Made by a program: the position numbers and the translations under genes. Below are positions 7,838 through 11,736 of a stretch of DNA of 11,736 nucleotides, one piece after another. The notes beneath the pieces are model-generated. The model was not told the DNA's origin. It did no database searches and saw only the letters and a list, made by a program, of their open reading frames with translations. Positions within the stretch are counted from its first letter, which is position 1; each line of letters begins with the position of its first letter. The stretch comes from an uncultured Oscillospiraceae bacterium (GTDB taxonomy: Bacteria > Bacillota > Clostridia > Oscillospirales > Acutalibacteraceae), in NCBI GenBank assembly GCA_958451705.1, contig CAUDRD010000027.1, positions 1 through 11,736 on the forward strand. Reading direction: 5' to 3'.

Positions 7838-8557
7838 TTATTCTTTATTTTTGTCCTCTTCCTCTTCATCATCTTCAAGGTCGATTGCGAAGAATGAGCC
7901 GGAAAAATCATCCTCATAATCGGAATAGCTTTCCTCTTCATCCTCCGGGAAGAACGGGAACTCGCCTATTACCTCGAACTTCTTTCCTCTCATCCATACG
8001 GATGGGGTAACCCTTATTGTGAATCCGCAGCCGTTGGGGGTCATCCACTGATGCATGGGCATTTCAGGCAGTCCGTAAGCGGCTAAAAGGGTCATTATTA
8101 CTCCTCCGTGGGTAAATACGGCGGTGTTCTGAGTGCCAGTTTTCATTACGCCCTCAATTATTTTTTCAAAGCATCCGCAAACTCTTGCGGCAAATTCACG
8201 GTTGCTCTCTCCGAAGGGAGGCTCAATATCCTCACCGGCAAGCCAGCGGGGGAAAAGGGGACTGTTTTCAAGCTCCTGAGCGGTTTTGCCCTCAAATTCA
8301 CCGAAATTACATTCAATGAGATCACGTAATACTATGGGCTTTTGGTCGGGATAGAGAATTGCTGCGGTCTGTGTGCAGCGCTTCATGGGGCTTGAGAATA
8401 CTGCCTCAACGGGCGGGTAAACCATTTCCTCTTTGAGGCGTTTAAGCTGTTTTTCTCCCTCAAGGCTAAGTTCAAGGTCGGTGTGACCGATATATCTGCC
8501 CTGGGTGTTGCCTGTCGTCAAACCGTTTCTTACAAGATGAATAAGGTAAGTTTTCAT
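7838..8557 (-). CDS. Histidine-phosphatase (phosphoglycerate mutase-like) protein with His-to-Asn change at the nucleophile
   Basis: Phosphatase of the histidine (RHG) superfamily, 239 residues. The fold is clear: strand YLIHLVR, then G-R-Y-I-G-H-T-D, SSPMKRC (Arg60), IECNFGEFEG (Glu82) and FTHGG (His150) at the expected places, resembling CobC and broad-specificity PhoE. The catalytic motif, normally R-H-G, reads R10-N11-G12, so the phospho-accepting histidine is asparagine (codon AAC at 8525-8527; a CAC histidine codon is one base away). All other active-site residues are intact. Either this is a pseudophosphatase or substrate-binding protein, or the base is an error or recent mutation. The last 40 residues are very acidic (runs of E and D). 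The start is ATG 8557 with GGAGG 4 nt upstream; a longer reading to 8638 runs into AT-rich promoter-like DNA and is rejected. It is divergent from the XRE gene at 8674. Confidence 0.9.
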   Translation of the reverse strand: MKTYLIHLVRNGLTTGNTQGRYIGHTDLELSLEGEKQLKRLKEEMVYPPVEAVFSSPMKRCTQTAAILYPDQKPIVLRDLIECNFGEFEGKTAQELENSPLFPRWLAGEDIEPPFGESNREFAARVCGCFEKIIEGVMKTGTQNTAVFTHGGVIMTLLAAYGLPEMPMHQWMTPNGCGFTIRVTPSVWMRGKKFEVIGEFPFFPEDEEESYSDYEDDFSGSFFAIDLEDDEEEEDKNKE

Positions 8558-8596
8558 AGCTCCTCCAAAAAAAGTATGTAAAATTTGGTAAAAATC

Positions 8597-8629
8597 TGTA
8601 TATACATAAATATACTCATGGTATATAAT
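8597..8629 (+). promoter_or_regulatory. Candidate promoter and 10-bp palindrome for the XRE gene at 8674
   Basis: TATAAT at 8624-8629 lies 17 nt after TATACA (8601-8606), a 4/6 match to the -35 consensus. The -35 box overlaps a perfect 10-bp palindrome, TGTATATACA (8597-8606), in the region shared by the two divergent genes. This could be an operator for autoregulation, but the DNA is AT-rich and the palindrome could be chance. Confidence 0.45.
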
Positions 8630-8673
8630 CTTAAACATCTAAAAAAATTATAAAATTTTATTGGGGTGTTGTT

Positions 8674-9282
8674 ATGAACAAAAGTTTTTCCGGAAGGCTC
8701 AGTGAGCTACGGAAGGAAAGGGGCCTGAGTCAAAAAGAGGCTGCCGTACAGCTTGGGGTTTCGCAGGCTCTTCTTTCTCACTATGAAAAGGGGATAAGAG
8801 AATGCGGACTTGACTTTGTAGTCAAGGTAAGCGAGTTTTACGGCGTAACCTGCGATTATCTTTTGGGCAGAAGCGACAGCCGTATGGGATTTAACGGTGA
8901 GCTGGGGTCACCCGATATACCTGAGGATGAGATAATGAACTTTCACACCCTTATCCGTGCCGCATCCAATGTTATAGAAGAGGCGAACCGTGACGGGGGA
9001 AAAGAGTATAGCGATATTGTGGGAAGAATTTATGTGCTGATAGTATATAAGCTTCTACTTTCCTGCAGGGACTGCGGAAGGCTTTCCGATGAGTTATTTA
9101 CAATACCTTCGGAACCGGGGAAATATGCCACTTCTCTTATGAGCTATAAGCTTGAGTCGTTATTTGCCTCTCTCGAATGCAGTAAAGAAGACAATGAGGA
9201 AGTGCCAATGAGCATAAAAACCCTTATACAGTTTGCCGAAACATATGTAAGAGACAATATAAAAGACGTTATTGCTTTTTAG
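8674..9282 (+). CDS. XRE-family transcriptional regulator, cytoplasmic
   Basis: A 202-residue protein. Residues about 7-65 form a Cro/C1-type HTH domain (GRLSELRKERGLSQKEAAVQLGVSQALLSHYEKGIRE, then FYGVTCDYLLGRSD), a form very common in Clostridia. VSQALLSHYEKG is the recognition region. The remaining 130 residues (about 75-202) are helical with no membrane segment and no motif I recognise. They contain a cysteine pair in CRDCG and may bind a ligand or mediate dimerisation. The start is ATG 8674. The ribosome site is a weak GGGGTG (8663-8668), 5 nt upstream. The gene is divergent from the histidine-phosphatase gene, which makes joint control from the shared upstream region plausible. No terminator with a T-run follows on the + strand; the hairpin at 9325-9352 may still help to stop transcription. 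Confidence 0.92.
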   Translation: MNKSFSGRLSELRKERGLSQKEAAVQLGVSQALLSHYEKGIRECGLDFVVKVSEFYGVTCDYLLGRSDSRMGFNGELGSPDIPEDEIMNFHTLIRAASNVIEEANRDGGKEYSDIVGRIYVLIVYKLLLSCRDCGRLSDELFTIPSEPGKYATSLMSYKLESLFASLECSKEDNEEVPMSIKTLIQFAETYVRDNIKDVIAF

Positions 9283-9316
9283 TATTTTATCACATCATAT
9301 ATATTTGCCGCAAGGA

Positions 9317-9352
9317 TTAAAAAAGGAACCTGCTGATTTATCAGCGGGTTCC
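9317..9352 (-). terminator. Terminator of the DUF6512-like gene
   Basis: A 12-bp stem (9325-9336 with 9341-9352) has one G.T wobble and a 4-nt TTTA loop. On the - strand it is followed by TTTTTTAATCC. It begins 5 nt after the stop of the - strand membrane-protein gene. Confidence 0.9.
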
Positions 9353-9357
9353 CTGCA

Positions 9358-9885
9358 TTAAAAGGAGTATTTTCCTGTGGATGGATCTAAGAAGAGTCCT
9401 ATTTTTGGAGGTCTGAAAGTGAAAAGGGCAAAGGCGAGTGTGAGAAGTATAAGGATAATTATTCCGGTAATTTCCGCTTCCCGGGACGCTAAAATATCCG
9501 ACTTTATAATTTTATATCCGATAAAATAGGCTCCGACTGCTCCTAAAAGAAAAGTGCCGATGTCAAGAACCATAAAGTTTTTTCCTATTATGCCTGTATA
9601 AGTGTAAAAAGAAGCTACAATGATGAACATTCCGGCAAATATTGAAATCACCCTTGCGGGAATGAAATTTGCGGTTTCTTTTCCGTAAGTGAAATACTCA
9701 AATATTCCGTAAAAAACCATGGGGAAGAAAAGCAGCTTAAGGTGCTCCCATGTGCTCTCGTTTACGGCGCCTATAATTCCGACAGCTGGACTGTTTCCGC
9801 TCCACTGGAAAACAAAGTGGAGCAGAGTGCCGGCAAGAATGGTAAATACAGCTCCGCCAACAGTTATTTTTTTAATATCGCTCAA
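9358..9885 (-). CDS. DUF6512-like multi-pass membrane protein
   Basis: A 175-residue integral membrane protein with five predicted membrane segments, at about 7-28, 49-66, 78-97, 104-125 and 138-157. The conserved stretch AVNESTWEHLKLLFFP (about 40-55), with polar residues N, E, W, E and H just before the second segment, is what I associate with the clostridial DUF6512 family. I assign the family from memory, and its function is unknown. The start is TTG 9885, supported by AAGGAG at 9895-9900; the next in-frame ATG would lie after the first membrane segment. The gene stands alone on the - strand between its own terminator and the palindromic terminator of the zinc-ribbon gene. It is therefore probably a single-gene transcript. 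Confidence 0.87.
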   Translation of the reverse strand: MSDIKKITVGGAVFTILAGTLLHFVFQWSGNSPAVGIIGAVNESTWEHLKLLFFPMVFYGIFEYFTYGKETANFIPARVISIFAGMFIIVASFYTYTGIIGKNFMVLDIGTFLLGAVGAYFIGYKIIKSDILASREAEITGIIILILLTLAFALFTFRPPKIGLFLDPSTGKYSF

Positions 9886-9900
9886 AAAAACACACTCCTT
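9883..9900 (-). promoter_or_regulatory. Ribosome binding site deciding a TTG start
   Basis: AAGGAG (9895-9900) is separated by 9 nt from TTG (9883-9885), the start of the DUF6512-like gene. No ATG or GTG in frame is better placed. Confidence 0.7.
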
Positions 9901-9934
9901 TCCGAATTATTATATGTCATTTTCAGAGTGTGTT
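9889..9934. repeat. 9-bp inverted repeat around the DUF6512-like gene's leader
   Basis: AACACACTC (9889-9897) and GAGTGTGTT (9926-9934) are exact reverse complements separated by 28 nt. The right arm and the TATAAT-like box (on - strand, plus 9911-9916) lie upstream, and the left arm overlaps the ribosome site. It could be an operator; its role is unknown. Confidence 0.5.
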
Positions 9935-9955
9935 ATGCCAATTGCAGCATAAAGA

Positions 9956-9983
9956 AAAGGCGAAGCTTTAAAGCTTCGCCTTT
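9956..9983. terminator. 28-bp perfect palindrome, probable terminator of the zinc-ribbon gene
   Basis: The sequence AAAGGCGAAGCTTT and its exact complement abut with no spacer, giving a stem of 11-12 bp with a minimal loop in RNA. On the - strand it is followed by TTCTTTATGC, and it lies 42 nt after the zinc-ribbon stop. Its symmetry allows action in both directions. A protein-binding palindrome is the alternative. Confidence 0.72.
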
Positions 9984-10025
9984 GAAGAAATTCTACCTAA
10001 CAGCAAAAAATATTTACAATTAAGC

Positions 10026-10310
10026 TTATGCTTCTTCCTCAGCCTTCATTTTTGCAAAGCACTCGCTGCAATAAACGTCACGGTCCTCACGGGGCTGGAA
10101 GGGAACCTTCGCTACACCGCCGCACTTAGCGCATGTTGCCTCGTACATAACACGTTCAGGTCTGTTAGCGTTTTTGCGTGCGTCACGGCAGGGTTTGCAG
10201 CGCTGGGGCTCGTTAACGAATCCCTTTTCTGCATAGAACTCCTGCTCGCCTGCTGTGAAAACGAATTCCTTACCGCATTCCTTGCAAATGAGAGTCTTGT
10301 CTTCGTACAT
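10026..10310 (-). CDS. Two-module zinc-ribbon protein (zinc-ribbon plus CxxC-x17-CxxC domain)
   Basis: A 94-residue, cysteine-rich, soluble protein. Module 1 has Cys9-x2-Cys12 and Cys38-x2-Cys41 around a helical insert (FVFTAGEQEFYAEKGF), matching the 'probable zinc-ribbon' (zf-trcl-like) domain. Module 2 has Cys60-x2-Cys63 and Cys81-x2-Cys84 with exactly 17 residues between the pairs, the CxxC-x17-CxxC pattern. Eight cysteines suggest two structural zinc ions. Such proteins are common in Clostridia and their role is unknown; nucleic-acid binding is plausible but not shown. The start is ATG 10310, with GAGG about 10 nt upstream, and the tail is acidic. It lies downstream of sigH and the tRNA-like remnant on the same strand, separated from sigH by about 150 nt containing two weak hairpins, and is closed by the palindrome at 9956-9983. 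Confidence 0.9.
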   Translation of the reverse strand: MYEDKTLICKECGKEFVFTAGEQEFYAEKGFVNEPQRCKPCRDARKNANRPERVMYEATCAKCGGVAKVPFQPREDRDVYCSECFAKMKAEEEA

Positions 10311-10339
10311 TGTTTTTTAACCTCGCTTGAATGTAATTT

Positions 10340-10404
10340 TGCCCTTGGACGGAATCGCACCGACACCTTTGGATAAACAACGCTCTACTTTAAGCTATGG
10401 GGGC
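10340..10404 (-). pseudogene. Degenerate tRNA-like remnant, probably from tRNA-Arg
   Basis: On the - strand this 65-nt stretch has tRNA parts in the right order. The outer acceptor pairs are GCCC (10401-10404) with GGGC (10341-10344), followed by discriminator A at 10340. A D-arm has stem GAGC (10382-10385) paired to GCTT (10392-10395). A T-arm has stem 10348-10352 with 10360-10364 (one U-U mismatch) and a 7-nt loop UGCGAUU, where UUCGAUU would be normal. The inner acceptor pairs mismatch, the D-loop lacks GG, and the anticodon region (10365-10381) is about 5-6 nt too short to form a 5-bp stem. From memory the sequence is closest to clostridial tRNA-Arg (CCU-type). It should not work as a tRNA. 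It could be a relic or a reused structured leader for the zinc-ribbon gene. Confidence 0.55.
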
Positions 10405-10410
10405 ATATTA

Positions 10411-10426
10411 AAGCGGAAACCCGCTT
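10411..10426 (-). terminator. Weak hairpin upstream of the tRNA-like remnant
   Basis: AAGCGG (10411-10416) pairs with CCGCTT (10421-10426) around a 4-nt loop. On the - strand it is followed by only TTAATAT. It may be a weak terminator or a processing site in the sigH to zinc-ribbon interval. Confidence 0.35.
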
Positions 10427-10435
10427 ATTGTCCGT

Positions 10436-10461
10436 GTTAAAAATAAAGGCATAAAACCTTT
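10436..10461 (-). terminator. Weak terminator-like hairpin directly after sigH
   Basis: A 5-bp stem (10445-10449 with 10457-10461) has a 7-nt loop and is followed on the - strand by ATTTTTAA. It starts right at the sigH stop. The short stem suggests partial termination at most, so readthrough into the zinc-ribbon gene is possible. Confidence 0.4.
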
Positions 10462-11052
10462 TTACATTAAGAATTTCAGCTTACGCCTTACTCGCTGCAG
10501 TGCGTTGTCGACCGATTTTGCGGTGGAATCAAGCTGCACGGCGATCTCCTCATAGGAGTGACCGTTAAGATAAAGCATTAAAACCTTATATTCGAAAGGG
10601 GAAAGCAGTTTTGAGAAAGCGGCCTGAATAGTTTCAACCGCTTCGTTGTCAAGGACAACCTCTTCCGGATTCAAGTGGGGCTCAGTTAAAGGCAACTCTT
10701 CATCTTCAAGTGAAACGAACTGATTTTCGGGTATACGTTTTTTCCCGGTTGCACCTCTAATTGAGGAGGTTATTCTGTTGCCGATGCAAACAGAAGCGTA
10801 AGTTTTAAATGAGGCTTCCCGTGAAGGGTCAAAGGTTTTGGCTGCCGATAAAAGACCCAGCATACCTTCCTGAAAAAGGTCGTCGTGTCCGGGCCAGCCG
10901 TCTTTGTAAAATAAAACCTTGCTTTTTATAACCGGAATAAATCTTGCAATTAGTGCAGAAATCGCATCAGCGTCACCATTTCTTGCTAAAGCTGCAAGCT
11001 TCTCGTCGGAATACATTTCTTCGTTGGTGTAGTCGGGTAAATTCTTGCCCAA
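10462..11052 (-). CDS. sigH: RNA polymerase sigma-H-type factor (stationary phase/sporulation)
   Basis: A sigma-70 family factor of 196 residues from TTG 11052, close to the size of Bacillus SigH. Region 2 includes the core-binding and -10-recognition helices (HDDLFQEGMLGLLSAAKTFDP, then ASFKTYASVCIGNRITSSIR). The linker KKRIPENQFVSLEDE corresponds to the SigH KHIPLNSYVSLDK segment. Region 4 is LLSPFEYKVLMLYLNGHSYEEIAVQLDSTAKSVDNALQRVRRKL, nearly the SigH signature ending SxDNALQRVxRKL. In endospore formers SigH directs early sporulation and stationary-phase genes. The in-frame GTG at 11061 overlaps the GGAGG ribosome site (11061-11065) and cannot be the start; TTG 11052, 8 nt from GGAGG, fits. 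A near-consensus sigma-A promoter lies just upstream. The zinc-ribbon gene follows on the same strand. Confidence 0.92.
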   Translation of the reverse strand: MGKNLPDYTNEEMYSDEKLAALARNGDADAISALIARFIPVIKSKVLFYKDGWPGHDDLFQEGMLGLLSAAKTFDPSREASFKTYASVCIGNRITSSIRGATGKKRIPENQFVSLEDEELPLTEPHLNPEEVVLDNEAVETIQAAFSKLLSPFEYKVLMLYLNGHSYEEIAVQLDSTAKSVDNALQRVRRKLKFLM

Positions 11053-11065
11053 AAACAACACCTCC
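11050..11065 (-). promoter_or_regulatory. Ribosome binding site deciding a TTG start of sigH
   Basis: GGAGG (11061-11065) is 8 nt from TTG 11050-11052. The GTG at 11059-11061 overlaps it, and TTG 11056-11058 is only 2 nt away, so both are unlikely starts. Confidence 0.72.
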
Positions 11066-11089
11066 GATTTAATATTTCTGCACTTTTAT

Positions 11090-11118
11090 ATCATAACTGA
11101 AAACCTACGGTTTGTCAA
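11090..11118 (-). promoter_or_regulatory. Near-consensus sigma-A promoter for sigH
   Basis: On the - strand TTGACA (11113-11118), a spacer of exactly 17 nt and TATGAT (11090-11095) are present. Transcription should start near 11083, leaving a leader of about 30 nt before TTG 11052. Confidence 0.85.
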
Positions 11119-11282
11119 CAGATTTTTTTGTATATTTTGAATAATTGGAACCTATACATTAATTTGCAAAAACCGATTTAATAATACAGATTATTTTAAA
11201 GGAAAATGTCGTTTTTAACGTATTCTTGTGTCCTGAAAAGGCTCAAAAACGGTTTTATTATTTTAAAATTCTGTGCTGATGT
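11119..11282. other. AT-rich intergenic region between the polymerase gene and sigH
   Basis: This stretch holds no convincing ORF. CGTTTTT and AAAAACG arms (near 11212-11219 and 11244-11251) could form a weak long-loop hairpin at the end of the polymerase transcript, but there is no clear terminator. I see no other structure. Confidence 0.4.
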
Positions 11283-11736
11283 TCATTTACATATCTCCTG
11301 AATGGGTGTTCCGCCTTCTTTATCGTCTCTTCCTGTATAGGGAAGCTCTTCTAAAAGCACGGCACGTTTAAGGACATTAGCACCGTATTTGCTGCGTATC
11401 ATAAAAACGCTTTCCTCAAGGTTATCACGTTTTTGAAGCTTTTCCGCTCCCGAATCAAAAGAGAGCTGGCAAATACATCCGTTTTCCGTAAGTGAGGCCG
11501 CATATACCCCTAAAGCCCGTATTGGAAAAACGCCGTTCCAAAGCTCCTTTAAAAGTGATTTGGCTTCAGCGTACATTGCTGAAGGACTGTTTGTCGGCTG
11601 CATTATTTTCTTTTGTTTTTCGAGAACGCAAAGGCTGTCGTTTTTAATACTTACCTTTATACAGTCTGTAAAAACTTCATCCCTCTGCATGGAATAGCAA
11701 ATGCGTTCGCAAAGGGAGAGAGCCACACGGTATACG
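11283..11736 (-). CDS. Y-family DNA polymerase (DinB/Pol IV-like), C-terminal part, 5' end outside the window
   Basis: About 150 codons are visible and the frame stays open to the window edge, so the catalytic palm, fingers and thumb lie beyond it. The visible part matches the little-finger (IMS_C) domain of Y-family translesion polymerases: ALSLCERICYSMQRD, IKVSIKNDSLCVLEKQKKI, then MYAEAKSLLKELWNGVFPIRALGVYAASL. QLSFD (about 11454-11468) sits where Pol IV proteins carry the beta-clamp-binding QLSLF motif. It is followed by KYGANVLKRAVLL, the usual closing helix and strand. The family copies past DNA lesions with low fidelity. A UmuC-type relative cannot be excluded from the C-terminus alone. 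A GTG at 11726 is an internal codon, not the start. It is upstream of sigH on the same strand, but sigH has its own promoter. Confidence 0.85.
   Translation of the reverse strand, partial: VYRVALSLCERICYSMQRDEVFTDCIKVSIKNDSLCVLEKQKKIMQPTNSPSAMYAEAKSLLKELWNGVFPIRALGVYAASLTENGCICQLSFDSGAEKLQKRDNLEESVFMIRSKYGANVLKRAVLLEELPYTGRDDKEGGTPIQEICK

Noticed and set aside
8558..8638. N-terminal extension of the histidine-phosphatase reading frame
   Set aside because: It lies upstream of a good GGAGG site before ATG 8557 and in AT-rich promoter-like DNA, and adds nothing to the fold.
9742..10023. + strand ORF opposite the DUF6512-like gene
   Set aside because: It is antisense to a clear membrane protein, runs through a terminator palindrome and has no family features.
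10112..10366. 84-codon - strand ORF starting in the tRNA-like remnant
   Set aside because: It is out of frame with the well-supported zinc-ribbon gene, and its first residues (VRFRPRA) are the typical translation of a tRNA T-arm.
1..11736. CRISPR array, insertion sequence, phage or toxin-antitoxin module
   Set aside because: No spaced repeats, transposase, integrase or paired toxin/antitoxin genes are visible; the two XRE genes look like stand-alone regulators.

Overview
The window looks like a chromosomal segment of a spore-forming clostridium, most likely a gut Oscillospiraceae/Ruminococcaceae-type member. The reasons are a SigH-type sporulation sigma factor, the trmN6-like/rsmI pair known from Firmicutes, strong AGGAGG-type ribosome binding sites, frequent TTG starts, moderate GC and several clostridial XRE regulators. 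The genus cannot be fixed from this sequence. I see no insertion sequence, phage gene, CRISPR array, rRNA or intact tRNA.

Left part, + strand (1-2042): the 3' part of a TrmN6-like tRNA adenine methyltransferase overlaps rsmI (16S rRNA C1402 2'-O-methyltransferase) by ATGA. A small membrane-anchored protein of unknown function follows 2 nt after rsmI. This is one translationally coupled unit for RNA modification plus an unknown.

Middle, + strand (2106-7104): an SDR oxidoreductase, a large GH89 alpha-N-acetylglucosaminidase with no visible signal peptide, and a membrane-anchored GH28-fold protein that lacks two of the usual polygalacturonase residues. They lie in tandem and end at a strong, probably bidirectional terminator (7121-7160). 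A glycan-processing role is inferred for the two glycosidases; the SDR may belong only by position.

Regulatory and accessory part (7163-9885): a membrane-tethered XRE regulator (-), a histidine-phosphatase-fold protein (-) whose catalytic His is Asn, a cytosolic XRE regulator (+) divergent from the phosphatase, and a DUF6512-like multi-pass membrane protein (-). Three further hairpins mark transcript ends in 7800-9983.

Right part, - strand (10026-11736): a DinB/Pol IV-like Y-family polymerase (C-terminal part only), then sigH behind a near-consensus sigma-A promoter, then a degenerate tRNA-Arg-like remnant, then a two-module zinc-ribbon protein. The points most worth a second look are the His-to-Asn phosphatase, the atypical GH28 next to a cytoplasmic GH89, and the tRNA remnant downstream of sigH.
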